DNA of 64,000 nt from the NCBI GenBank assembly GCA_014529385.2, contig CM043958.1, positions 124,756,817 through 124,820,816 on the forward strand. The letters run 5' to 3'. Below, piece by piece: positions 22,782 to 34,759 of this stretch; within the stretch, counting starts at the first letter, position 1; every line of letters starts with the position of its first letter. Source of the stretch: Adiantum capillus-veneris. Its lineage: Eukaryota > Streptophyta > Polypodiopsida > Polypodiales > Pteridaceae. The notes below the pieces were generated by a model. It saw nothing but the letters and a program-made list of their open reading frames with translations, was not told the origin of the DNA and ran no database searches. The translations under genes and the position numbers were made by a program.

Positions 22782-23494
22782 TGAATGTGTATGTAAGCAT
22801 ATATGTGTGCTTGTGTGTGTGTAAGCATGCTATTATATAGGCTCACAAGCTGAAAAATTCAAATTTGCCTGCTATATGCATCTAGAGGAGTACTCACTTC
22901 ATGCATGGCAGCTCTAGTTGCATACTCACCAAGTGTCCCAACCTACTCAAGAGCTCATTTAGTCTCTCTCTCTCTTGCATGGAAAAGTAGCCCACGAGCC
23001 CTGTGAGTGTGTGAGGGCGCCCTCTTTCTGCCAAACTCGGTCTGTAGTGGCCTGGAGCCAGTTCCCACACAGCCCACGAGTCCCGTGCCTCCCCGCACAA
23101 CTTTAGGAAAATTTAATTTTAACCTAAGACGGGCAATACAAATCCGAATTTAATGTCGGAACTTGCTATACTAAGATCTAACCAAGGTGTATTAACCTGG
23201 GTACCTCCCATATTTAGCAACCCTCGGCGTCCGAGAAATGCATTTTTTTTCAAATTTGGGGTACGGGTGCAGTTTTTCGAGACGGTCAAAACCGACGGGT
23301 CCGGTGACCAAAAACTTACTATTTTTGGAAAATTTCCACAAATTTTATTTTAATTCACTTTTGGAAGCTTTATGACATTCTAAACATCATGGCATCGACA
23401 GGTTTTGGAAAATTGCTAAAACTAGTAACGTTTTTCATTATGATTGTTTCATGGTACAATGGTGTTCTTTTAGCTCGGGGTCGGAGACCTTACA
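20722..23494 (-). repeat. E3 5' LTR
   Basis: Partner of 16237-19085. The (GT)n tract is at about 22723-22780, but the CT tract here is only about 12 bases (22964-22975). The 30-bp unit array near 21397-21470 has fewer copies. Confidence 0.92.
21735..21905 (-). CDS. Short ORF in E3 5' LTR, possible gag leader exon
   Basis: Starts MAPLKRTRFG and continues through GTSNTNGKGKAPM and VPATSRSNDEKIVEV. At 21765/21764 the sequence reads GAG then GTAGGT, a strong 5' splice site, in both LTR copies. An AG just before 20213 would join it in phase to the open gag frame, removing the LTR end and the PBS from the spliced RNA. The ORF and sites are seen; the splicing is inferred. Confidence 0.4.
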   Translation of the reverse strand: MAPLKRTRFGGSHDREAGTSNTNGKGKAPMVNQVPATSRSNDEKIVEVGQALIQVC

Positions 23495-23499
23495 GCAGT

Positions 23500-26400
23500 G
23501 GATGAACGAGAATGAAATCCCAATTGAGAAGGAACCAAAGGTGGAGTGCGTTCTTGTTGATTTTCAACCCCATGAGACAGCGGAGTTTTTATTGGTTTTG
23601 GGAATGATCAATACGTAGGTCCAACTATTTTTTTGTGAATGTAAATGCATCTTTTTTTTTAATAATGTAAATTACATTCGAGTGTTAAATAGGGCCACAA
23701 GGGTTTCAGTGCCTCACACAACTGCGATTGATATATTCATGATGAGAAAGCTAGGATTGGCGGATCCTACTTCACTCCTGCAGAAATTTTAAGAAAGAGC
23801 GCGTCTAGCAGCAAAAAGGGCTTTGAATTTTAGGGGTCCAAACAAATCAAAGTGGCTAAAGTTGCCAATGGATGTCCTTACGCAACTCATTTGGAAGGTA
23901 TGCTTGAAACCAATGCTAAATGAGAATATGTTTTGATTGTGAAATCTTATTATGTGTATTTTGATTGTGTCCTTGGCAAATGATAGGAAGAGTTCGATGC
24001 TATGTATAGTAGTAAAATGGAAGGGCTTCCATCAAAAGGGATTTTTGACTACGAGTTGGCACCTAACGCATACGAGGAAAGCATCAATCTAGCGCTATCT
24101 CAAACAGAGTAATATTTCACACGCAAAAAAGGACTTGAGATAGCAACCATTACAAATCCAGAGAATGGCAACGATTTTTTCCAAAAATGTATATCATTTA
24201 CAGGTTGGGGCTAGAAGACCACCAAAATGAAACCCTCGAGAGTGGCGGAGGTTGCGCGTGCACGCATTAGCCCAAAAGAGTAAGTAAATGTCATTTAAAT
24301 CATTCGATATCTTTCTCTTTTGATTATGCCGCAATGAAAAATAAGTCTCGCTTTTCTTTTGCTAGGAAGTGTCGCTTGTTGATTTGCTCCAAGGTGGTGA
24401 TGCATCCTTGAAGGAGAATGGCATAGGGTTGACGGAGAAGGCTTGTATCCAGTGGCTTCGATATCACGTGTATTGGTGGCAATTGGAAAGGTTAGATTTA
24501 GTGATTATGTGCACAAGCTAGCAATTTGTTGATAATCTAACTTGTGGCCTATTATTTTCTATAGGAGAGTGCTTGAGATGGCCGAGAAAATGGAGGGCGA
24601 GAATCATCATGTTGCTATCCAACACGAGAAGGCTGAAGAGAGGCATGGTTGCACACTTGCACACACATTACAAACATACAGACACAACCACTTTGACAAA
24701 GCTTTCAAGAAGTGGAGTGCACGGATCAAGTCCACACAAGATCCCAAAGAGCAACCCCACTTTGCTTGCACGGCACGACGCATGTTGTTCAGGTTTGACA
24801 TCTTTGATTGACAAATTAAGAATGTAGTAGGATACACTAATCTTGTTCTCGGTGGCTCAAAACATTGTGGTCTCTTTTGTAGATGGTGAAGAGATGCTCT
24901 TGTCTTCCCCATTCTCGAGCACCCCAGAGATGCATGGTGCATGTCGGAGAGAGAGGAGACGGGCTTATATCCTGACGCGTGGATAGACGACTTGCGGCCA
25001 AAGGGAGCGTGGCTCAAGTGTCCTTGGTGGCTGGATTACCCGGACAAGGAGTACCCACCCAAAGAGGAAGCGCTATACATAGATATCGTACTATGTAGTT
25101 TTTACCTTTGCCATGCAGCAATACAACATGGGCACAATAACTGTTCTTTTTTAATTAAAAGCGGAGCATATTGCTGCACAGAAGAAAGCCGTTGTGATAG
25201 AGGATGCACTATCTCCAAACACAACAAAGAGACCGAATAAAAAGAAACAAGCCTCAAAGAAAGACCCAAAGATTGGCTCCACATCGGCCCCGCAAGCACC
25301 ATTGGCTGACCGGCAACGTGGGAAGAGAAAGAAGAGAGTTGTTGCTTCCAGTGATAGTGAGAGCAAGCATGTAGTTGAGGAGTATTCTGTAGAAGTCAGC
25401 AATAGTGCTCATAGCCTTGGTGCTATGAGCCACAGTGCACCGACACTTTCCTTCACTCCAAGACCAGTAGGGGGCATCTAGGAGTTTCCTCCATGTTCAC
25501 CATCACATGGAAGAGCTGCAGAGGACCTATTAGACATGGCCAGAGTGGTGGGAGAAAACCCTCCAGGTACGTGAAAATGGTTAATGTTGTGTTGTTCTCT
25601 TTAGCATTGCTTGAAATATATTTGATCTTATGTTGAGCATACAGATATGCATGTAGAGCCATACCACCTTGCAGTGCATGCTAGTGTCAAGTGCTTGGAA
25701 AAATCTATTCCAGATTTGTTGTGCAATGACAGGTAAGCCACGCTAATTTACATTCAAAGCTATGTCCACAATTTTAGTGCTAACAAAGATTGCATGCAAT
25801 TCTATGCAGTCACTACGTAGATTCTTGGGCTCTCTAGCAGAAACAGGGCACATGAACCCCATCTTGAGATTGGGTGGCGTACATTTGATGTACATGTCCT
25901 TTCCCTTACACACTAGGCCACATACAGCTAGCACGGTGGGGTTCCTTTATGGAACCAATGGGATAGTGAGCTTGTGGATGCTGCATTCCTTCTGGCAATC
26001 AAGTTTCTTTTGGTTGATGGCATGGTTGTGGCAACATGTCGTGTAGAACATCTGTCCATTGTCACTTCGAAGGCAGAGGGAGCTCATTTCCAGTTGTTGA
26101 GGATATTGTACATACGACTATCGGAGTCTAGTTGCACAATTGTTCAAGACTATGTAGAGGGGGTATGTTATTTTTTGTTTTGATATTGAATAGCAACTTT
26201 GATGTTCGCATTTCAAAATATCAACGTTTTACTGTTATTTGTAGGTTGGTAGTTTGTTGCTAATCATTTTTTCACCCCCTAGAACCGGTGGGTGTCGGCT
26301 TCCGAGGTATGATCGAGCGGATGGAGAGATTGCAGCAAATGTAAGTGGCTTCTCTGCAGATGACGACATGTTGTGGGAGAAGCTACCAGGTACAGATTCC

Positions 26401-26958
26401 ACACAGTGGACGCTTGATCGTATTGGTAGGCCTTATCGTAGAGGTGTTGAGAGGAGTCCAGCGTTTGCTAGGTGCTAGAAACTTATTGGATGTTTTTTCT
26501 CCATATTCCTATAAAATTAGAGGAATAACAAATCTAAAGATTTCTGTTGTTCTGTAGATGGCTACTAGGTACCTTCACAAACATGGGAGATGCTGTGTTG
26601 GATTGTTTTGCAGGAGTGGGGACATTGGCAACACAATGTTTACTACTACGCAGGCATTACATCAGTTGTGAGAAGGATTGGTCAGTTTTTAGTGCTTGTC
26701 TAGAGCCAGCTCAGCGCCTACCTTCCGATTTAGGCTCGACATTGATGTTTCATAGGAGTAAGAGGCAGAGCAGCTTCATCCGATGGCCACCTTTGCCGAC
26801 ACCACTCAGCAGTCAGGGCGGGCAGTAGCAGCTCCGTATACTACTTTCACGGCCCAAGTTTTGCCATGGCGTGCAACTGGACCATCTCCCAGTGCATTCA
26901 TTGCCTCCACATCTGAGGCCCCGCTCGGAGTTGATCCATTGCCTCTTTCACTACCTAC

Positions 26959-26993
<35 letters not shown>

Positions 26994-27199
26994 ACATATG
27001 GTTCGTACCCTCTGCCATTTGGAGGAGTTCCCCCACCATTTGGTGCACTGCCCCCATTGACACAACCTTTGTTTCCTCCCCGAGCATATGGCCCCCCACC
27101 TCCCTTCTTTCATCCACCTCACCCATGATGTATCCCCCCCCCCCCCCATATGTATATACTTTTGATGCAATGGAACACAAAGATTTGGGGTTTGCTATA
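23500..27199 (+). pseudogene. ParB-like/beta-class DNA methyltransferase gene, 3' part, multi-exon, decayed
   Basis: It resumes in frame after E3 (WMNENEIPIEKEP, VLVDFQPHETAEFLLVLGMI). Exons with GT-AG borders are readable at about 23500-23614, 23693-23900, 23988-24110, 24366-24498, 24566-24792, 24890-25095, 25165-25567, 25643-25731, 25809-26160, 26245-26470 and 26560-27199. Near 26590-26680 lies DAVLDCFAGVGT followed by ISCEKDW, the FxGxG SAM-binding motif I and acidic loop of N4/N6 DNA methylases. Its C-terminal position fits the beta class (motif IV before motif I). The expected DPPY/SPPY motif IV is not visible in the damaged exon at 25809. In-frame stops at 23790 (TAA) and 25479 (TAG) and frameshifts near 24240 and 25850 show decay. 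The C-terminus is proline-rich, coded by C runs. Confidence 0.62.
26961..26993. repeat. 33-base poly-C tract
   Basis: An uninterrupted C run within the proline-rich 3' end of the ParB/methyltransferase gene; a shorter C run follows near 27136-27147. Length is prone to sequencing error. Confidence 0.85.
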
Positions 27200-27322
27200 T
27201 GATATAGACTATAATTGTGTGTAACGAACTTCTTTTTGTCTTATCAATAGTGTATTGAATGCATCCATGGTGGTTTTTGTTTGAATGTAAGTTGGCCATG
27301 AACCTACAATCAAATTTTAGTT

Positions 27323-27372
<50 letters not shown>

Positions 27373-27389
27373 TGACAGATAGAGGAAAC

Positions 27390-27423
<34 letters not shown>

Positions 27424-27507
27424 TGTAGATTATTCCTTCTTTTGGGAATCCGCTCGCCTGATTCTTAAAAAGCGCTCGCCAGAAAATGCTCGCCCAAAAA
27501 TTGCGCT
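27200..27507. repeat. 3' flank with (GA)n tracts
   Basis: Non-coding DNA with GA repeats at about 27324-27365 and 27391-27421, then a short stretch with a repeated GCTCGCC word (27471-27500). No gene is seen. Confidence 0.7.
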
Positions 27508-28369
27508 TGATCATTGTGAGTTGCTATGGAAAACGCATTCACTCCAGGTCGTCTTGAGAGTGCATCGGCTACTTGATTATGCTTGCAAGCAATGTGAGCT
27601 ATATGAAAATGAAATTGCGAAAGAAAATTTCCCTAGCTTATTTGTTTGTCGTCGCAGAGCTTGGTCTACGTCATGAAGTACTTAAGACTATGGTGATCCG
27701 TTCGCAGAATGAAAGGAGTCCCCAGTAAATAGTGCTTCCGTGAGTCTAAGGCATGTAGAACTACGAGGAGTTCCTTTTCATATATACTTAAAGATTGCTC
27801 AACAGGGTCAAGCCTTCGACTTTCATAGGCTATGGTGTGCCCTTCTTGGAGCAAAACAGCTCAAAGGCAATCACCACAAGCATCACATTGGACCTCAAAT
27901 GGCTTTGAGAGATCCGGTAGTGTAAGCACGGGTTGAGAGATAAGCTTTTCCAAAGCATTGTCTCCTTGGCAAACCATGTTTACCTAACATTTTTCTTTGT
28001 TAAGTCATGTAATGGTCCTGCAATTTGTGAGAACTTTTCTATGAAGCGTCTATAGTATGCACACATACCTATAAAGCTTCTTAGTTCATGAAGATTCCTT
28101 GGTTTAGGTCATCCTTTTATTACCTCTAATTTTGATGGATCCATTTGGATGCCATCTTGAGAGATAATGTGACCTAAATATTGAATCTCTTGTAAGAAAA
28201 ATTCACTTTTCTTTCGATTAACATAAAGTTTATTCTCTCTTAGAACTTGAAATATTACCTAGAGGTGTTACTTGTGTTCGTCTAATGAATTAGACTAGAT
28301 GATGATATCATCAAAGAATACTCCAGTAAAGGTTCAATGAGGCTTGAATAACTTCTCCATCAAGCGATT
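27508..28369 (-). mobile_element. Chromovirus A, left fragment (RT end, RNase H), truncated
   Basis: Closely related to 56716-57560 of element B. It holds the 3' end of reverse transcriptase and part of RNase H on the minus strand (for example YESRRLDPVEQ and YEKELLVVLHAL near 27830-27770, DHHSLKYFM near 27680). Similarity to B stops abruptly near 27508, so the rest of RNase H, the integrase and the 3' LTR are missing. The right end is the CGATT target site (28365-28369) of E2. Frameshifts and stops are frequent. Confidence 0.85.
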
Positions 28370-29280
28370 TGTTTGGCGGACGAAGCAATGGTCTCCAGAG
28401 AAAGAGTCACAGTTTTCAGGGAATCTACATTTTTGCAAAAATCTCATCCTTTTGTAAAAGAGCTTCTCTAAGCCGAGAACTTGTAAAGAAATTTTTGATT
28501 ATTTTTCCGAGAGCACTTGTATAGTGGAAATCCACTTGGAAGTTTAGGAATTTTTGGCCGGACAAGCCATTTGTAAAGACCTAAACTATAAAGGTCAGCT
28601 TTGTAAGTTTGAACACGATCCTCTTTGATGTAAAGAAGAGAGCGTACGTTTGAGAGCTCTATCTTGCTCCAACTTGTAACTTCGCTACTGTGGCTATGGT
28701 AATCCGAATTCAGATTCATTTATTGCATTGTGTTCCTTTTACTTTGTTCTTCCATTCAAGTGTAATCATTGAAGATTCGGTGTAGATGTTCAACTACGAG
28801 TTTGAGACCTTAAATCGCTCTTTTGAGTGTTTAAACGCATATTTTATGTTGTTTTGACCCTAAGAGAGGCTTCAGGGACCCTAAAACGACCCTTTGGGAT
28901 CACCTGTTCACTGTTTTTGCTGACTTTGGGATGAAGATCGCGATCTTTGTACCTCTCTAGAATGATGTGACAGTGATAGGATAGATTCTAGATAGTCCCA
29001 TGTAGCTTCCCTTCAAGTTTCGTGTGAATCCGACATGATTTGCATGGTAAACGGGCGTGATGACTGTAGAGCTGTGTAGAAGGACATAGGTAGATTACTT
29101 GGCTTTAGTGCTTATGATTTTCTTGCAGAGTTAGTAGTTTCATCTCATCGAGTTCACTTCATTAGGAATGACACCCTAGTGAGTTTCCATGCCTCATCCT
29201 GGTCGCTTCCCTTGTATTGATATTTTGTGGTGATGCGTGAGAGCTATGCTATGGACGTTCGTCGCGGCGACCCGTAAACA
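28370..29280 (+). repeat. E2 5' LTR
   Basis: TGTTTGGCGG at the start and CCCGTAAACA at the end. Nearly identical to 45807-46719. Contains one GATCGCGATC palindrome (28936-28945). Confidence 0.95.
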
Positions 29281-29281
29281 T

Positions 29282-29298
29282 TGGCGCCGTTGCCGGGG
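29282..29298 (+). other. E2 primer-binding site, tRNA-Asp
   Basis: TGGCGCCGTTGCCGGGG is fully complementary to the 3' end of plant tRNA-Asp as recalled, one base after the LTR. Confidence 0.92.
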
Positions 29299-30859
29299 AA
29301 TGCACCTTAGGTGATGAGTGACCGAGTGCGTAGTTAGCTTCCTTGAAAGAAGATCAATCCACAAATCCATTTTACACCTCAGTTAGGCTACTAGACAGGG
29401 GTTTAGAGCTTAGTGGAGTCTAGAGTCAGTGGACCGGCTAGATCCTCTCTTAGGAGATTTAGGGAGCTGTGAGTGAGAGTGTTCAAAGCATTTTTGCTCT
29501 TCAATTTCTCTAATTCGATTGAGTACTAAAATCTCACCCAAAATCCATCTTGTTTGTTTTGTTTGATTCATTTCTTTATGTTCTCTCATTTCTGTACATA
29601 GGAGTAGGATAAGTAATTTGCATCTAGTCAGATTTGGGGCAAAAGTTAGAGTCGAGAAACCAAGAAACCATAAATTTGGCAAAAAGTCCATAAGACTTTG
29701 AAATTTAGAAAATCTGACCAAACAGGGTTGATATTGATTCAAATCACCAAGTGGTAGCACAAAACACTGTAAAACACTTGTCAGAGGGAGCAGACTAAAT
29801 TTCATCAGATTTGGCTCTGGTACTACGATCGCGATCGGTGTACCTCAGTGTCAGAATTGTACAAGATTTGACATGTGCCTTCCTGATAAGATTCTAAACA
29901 AGTTTGTCTAAAGCAACCACACCCAAAAACATCAAAACTCAAGGAAATCAGGCCACTTGGGTAAAACTAGCCTAATAGACCCAGAAACTGTAAAATCTTG
30001 ACTTTTGGTGATCCAAATGCAAAAAGACTTGGGGGATAGCCTTAAAACATCAGTGTCTACAAGCATGCCAAATTTGATTGAATTTGGACTCTAAACTACG
30101 ATCGCGATCGGTGTACCTAAGTGCCAGATTTTGACCAGATTTCATCTGTGAGATCCTCAGGTGTATATAAACATAAAAGTATACAGGACCAAGAGCCAGA
30201 AACCTCAAAATACCTGTCAAACCATCTGAATACAGATCCAAGTCAAAAACTGCTAAACCGGCATAGAAATTGACTTTTAGTAGACCAAAACACATCAAAA
30301 CTGGGAAGAAACCATGCAGAGGGATAGCCTGCGCATAGGACAAGCCTAGGTATCTCTCATATCTCAAAACAAATATCAAAATCAAGTCAAACTGACAGAT
30401 TCAGGAAAACAGACACTTCCAACCAAGAACTGGTAAAAGCTTGACTTTTTGGGGTTTGAATACAAATGTATTTGGTGGGTAGCTTTAAAATAGCCTAGTG
30501 AACAAGCTGGTGAAGTTTCATCAAATTTGGGCACTGTACTATGATCGCGATCGGTGTACCTCTATGCCAGATTTGACTCAATTTTGACATATTCATAGAC
30601 CTAGACTATTTAAGATATCAGGAGTTGTCAAAACCCAAATTGGACATACTGTCAATAATCTGCAAGCAAAATTGTGTTGAAGTCGTTGTGAAGTTGTTGA
30701 ATCTGCTGACAGTTGGAATGATACAGTGATCTCATAGCCACCAAGTGTATTCATTTGCAAAGACCGATCAACTAACAATCCATGCAGTCGTGAGAGTTGG
30801 AAGATCACTCCATCTCCAGGTAAGAGGTTTGGATTCAATCGGTAAATTCCACTTTCTTC
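29299..30859 (+). repeat. E2 leader with diverged repeats carrying GATCGCGATC
   Basis: About 1.56 kb without a convincing gene. Three diverged copies of a block recur, each with a 'tttcatcaaatttgg' type start, a TACGATCGCGATCGGTGTAC core (sites at 29827, 30100, 30543) and a 'gccagatttgac' type end. Spacing is about 270 and 440 bp. The same core recurs near the 3' end of the element. Confidence 0.75.
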
Positions 30860-33545
30860 ATGTTTTTGAGATCAGGACAACAAATCAACAACCAACACCG
30901 AAATTTAGCGGATCAAGCAATTGTTTTATCAATGGAGGAGAGTGTAAACCAAGGTGTAGTACGACCGTTAGAACCGATCCTTGAAGAAAGTATTTCTGAT
31001 ACTTCTTCAGAGAGATCTTACGAGTATTTCACGGAACAATTGGGACATTTAAAACTAAACGAAAGAGAAAACATGACAGCAGCAGGACCACCAAACCCTT
31101 CGGCCACAATGAAGCTATTGTTCATCAAGTATCAATATGACAACAAGCAAGGTGCCAAGATCTACAAAGATGGTATGGACCGCTACTGTGTGAAAATAGA
31201 AGATAGACCAAGTGAGTTCAAGGACTTAATGCCTGTGAGCTATAGCAGAGATAGGTACCTAGATGAAGAAGGTATCATGTACTTGGTAGTCTTGAATCCT
31301 AACATTGTGGACAAGTGGGGATTGATGGGCACGAAAGCCAAAGTAGATGAGGAACCTAAGGAGAAAGCACCAACAATGAGCTTCCCTAATGCGAGGTTAA
31401 GGCAAGAAATGAAACTTTGAGAGTCAACACAGACAACGTCTACTTGGGGTTATACAAGTATAATAATGGAGATCAAGATCTTTATTATAGATGCGAGGAA
31501 CCCTACGTCGGAGATTTGACAGAGCGGAAAAGACTTTATTTCTTCACCTACACAGAGGGATCAAAAACAAAAATTGTCGCATACGACAAATATGGAAGGC
31601 GATACGCAGCAATCGATAAAAAGGAGTTGGAAGGATATACGTACTTTGGGGGACCACTCCACCAATATTATGTCACTCCAAGCCCACAGAGACCAGCACC
31701 TACGAATGTCATGCCAGACCCAATGGCAACAGGTGGAGAGAGGACTCATGTAGCTGATTCTTTTAGTCGACCTCGGTATTCTATGCCAAACCCCATGGGA
31801 ATACTACAACCCAGAGAATCAATCGCTACGAATCGAGGTAGTGCGGTTCCTATCTCTACACATACTGCCATAGGTCCGACATTTGCAGCCACCCCATCAC
31901 ATTTGCCTCCTAGTAGTAGATTCGTGGTGGTAGGGGAGCCAACGAGACCAACCCACAACATCCGTGATGTACGAGAATGATTAAGTCGAGACACGGGAGC
32001 ATTGAGATTGGTCGCAGACCATAGACGGATGAGGCCATCCCAAGTAGCAAAGTGCATGCCAAAGAAGTATAGCAGATCAGGGGATCCATATGCCCATGTG
32101 TCGCTCTTTAAGCAAGTCTTAAGAGTAGAGCAAATTACTGATTTCCATACTCAATATGAGGGATTCGGGCTGACCTTGGAAGGGACGGCCTTAACATGGT
32201 TTTCAGTCTTTGAACCCTGAAACTTGTCCAAATATTGAACATGTATTGCGGGAGTTCGGAGAAGAATTTTCAAACGAGGTATAAAGCATTATACTGTATC
32301 ACAGATATATGCTTTTAAACAAAAGGAGAACAAAAAAGTGAAGGAAGCATCCTTGAGATTCAAGCAATACATTGAAAGGTGCCCAAGGAGAGAATTACCG
32401 CAGGATGAGAGATTGTGTGTGCTCTTCATTGAAGGACTTAGAAACAAAACCTTGAAAAAGGACCTTCACTTGAAAGCCTGTAGCACATTTGAACAGGTTA
32501 CAAGGGAAGCGTTATATCTTGTTGATAACTACAAAGCATATGGGGAAGTGTCAGAGGATACTGATTCAGTAACCAGTGGCTCTTCATCTATTAAGAGTGA
32601 ACCCTCTACCAAGAAAGATGCTTAGGCTTCTTTGATGACGACAGTTGACCAAATGATAGAGGAAGTAACGAAGAGAATGCAGCAACATATGAGATCAAAT
32701 CCGGTGATAAGACAGTCTCAGATGAGGAAATGTGACATATGTGGGGGGGATCACCCGATGCCGTGGTGCACACAATAGTTGAAAGCACCAATTGCGAATG
32801 GACGAGTACTGAAATGGTGCGCCGTAGAGCAAAAATGGACGAACCATGGCACGGATGAGTGTTTTTACAACAAAAACTATGTGAGGGAAAGGCCGTATGG
32901 ACCTCCAACAGGACCACCCCAGCCACCTCCTCCAAGATATCAAGTTGGGCCAAATGTGAATATGGTAGCAGGAGCAGCAGACCTCAACCTGTGTTGGGTC
33001 AACAACCTCCTTTACCACAGGAAAATAGGGCCATGATTAGGTATGTTCAACCTTACGAAGCATCACCAGGAACAAATAATACACCTCAAATTTCTTATTA
33101 CGAGGAACCGAATGAGCCTTACGTAACTAAACCTGATTCATAGGTGTATGCAGACGAAGCCTATCAACCGTGGGGAAATAACAAGGGTATGGCACCACCA
33201 ACGTATGTAGCACAACCTTCGAGGGATCAATATTTGGTGGACGAAAGAACGGTAATGTTCATTGCGAACCAGAACTACAAACCAAGAGGATATCCTAATA
33301 GGACGGGACAACCTATGGGACCACCTCCTCAAAATCAACCACCAATTGGACCGTGCTATAATTATGGAAGTACACATCATTGGGAGTGTAGTTGTCCTTT
33401 CAAAGGCAAAAGAGTAAAAATTTTTGGGTTTTGTGATGGGTGTGGTGTGAATCACATACTGCCAGATTTCCCAAGGAATCCGGACAACAAGGGAAAAGCA
33501 ACTATGAATATTGTGGGGGTGTTACCGAGTGCAAGCAGTGGATAA
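30860..33545 (+). pseudogene. E2 gag, broken
   Basis: Pieces at 30860-31420, 31417-31980, 32002-32220, 32338-32625 and 33144-33545. The gag core is at 32002-32220 (MPKKYSRSGDPYAHVSLFKQV, ALTWFSVF), continuing to 32625. Degenerate knuckle-like motifs follow: CDICGGDHPMPWC near 32730, CYNYGSTHHWECSCP near 33355 and CDGCGVNHILPDF near 33435. Stops at 32218, 32623 and 33543 and frameshifts break it. The N-terminal 190 residues are not similar to anything I recognise. Confidence 0.7.
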
Positions 33546-34759
33546 AAAATCGAACCCATGATCCAAATCAATGCGGTAACCAGATCCCAAGCCAAGGACT
33601 TAGAGAAAAACAAGCCATTGGAAGAAAAGGTCGAGTTGCCAATACCCACAGAAAACGATAGTTTATCTGTGAGAACATAGCGGAAATCCTGGAAGGCGAA
33701 ACGAGAAAGAATGAAAACAAGAAGGATAAAAACCCAAATTGCCATGAAAAATGAATTACATGAAACAAAAGAGCAACTGAAACAAGAGAGAGATAGTAAA
33801 AAACTGCTGAGGACAACAACAAGCCGAGGAAAGCATCCTCAGGGGGATCAGTCTTGGTCGAGAAAGTGCTAGAGCCTTTGGATGCTCTATTACAAGCGTA
33901 CGAAGCAAAGCTAAAAACAAACCAAACCTTAGAGCACAGATGGATGACTTATCCTCAACTAGAAGTGGAAACGAAGCGTTTGGAAATGTGTAAACACCTC
34001 ATTGAAACAGCCCAGGAATTTGTGGAACCTAATGCGATTATAACCCCAGAACAAGAAGTGATGATTCACAAGGAGCGAGAAAAACGAAAGATCGATGAAT
34101 CAGAACATGTAAACGGACCCAGGCCTGAAACTATATTGTCATTGGATCACCGAGTGGTGCCAAACGCCACTGATGATGCTAAGTCAATGACTATAATGCC
34201 AGTTCCAGAAGTGGAAGAACCATGGCCACAACACTTATGGGAAACCATTAGAAACAGAAAGAACGGAAGCGCGACGTTACAGTCTGCACCAATTCCTGAA
34301 GTTAACATGGACAACGAATTTTATCCAGGAGATATACAATCGCTGTATGGAAATGCAGGAACGGAGGTTTCGATTGAAAGCAAAGCTCAATCCCTGAAAA
34401 CCCTGCCTTCATTTATAGGCGAACACGAGGCACAATCGGAGATAAGACTAGTTCCATCCCAGAAGAGAGCTATTCCACAAATGATTGAGTCAAAAAGTCT
34501 TCAAGAGATGCTGTCGACACCTGTAACATGCACAATCACACTGTCAGAACTCTTGAGAGTCATACCACACTTATGGGAAGACATGGGGAAACATTTGGAG
34601 AACAAAGGAATAAAGATTCCTCTTCAGACAAACCCTACGGTGGAAGAAAACAAACAAGAAGGTCAACCCAAAGCCCAACCTGTGCCCATAAACAAGGTCA
34701 GAGATTATTTTGAGGTGAGGAAGGTAATACAACCTTACCTGTCAAACATCAGGATATAA
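33546..34759 (+). pseudogene. E2 gag-protease linker
   Basis: An open stretch from 33854 to 34759 encodes a charged Glu/Lys/Pro-rich segment with no domain I recognise, in the place of the linker between nucleocapsid and protease. 33546-33853 is frameshifted continuation. Confidence 0.5.

Larger units (their letters stand above)
16237..23494 (-). mobile_element. Non-autonomous LTR retrotransposon E3 (large LTRs, gag only)
   Basis: Two LTRs of 2849 and 2773 bp (16237-19085 and 20722-23494) flank only 1636 bp of internal DNA. Ends are TGTGAGG on the left and TACA on the right. The target duplication is GCGGT (16232-16236) against GCAGT (23495-23499), one mismatch. A PBS for initiator tRNA-Met and a PPT show minus orientation. 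Inside there is a gag remnant and no protease, reverse transcriptase or integrase, so it must have relied on a partner element. Most of its length is LTR, as in large non-autonomous elements such as LARDs, but here with long LTRs and a short interior. Confidence 0.92.

Noticed and set aside
26783-27202. Separate glycine-rich minus-strand gene opposite the poly-C tract
   Set aside because: It is the antisense of the proline-rich end of the ParB/methyltransferase gene and has no supporting context.
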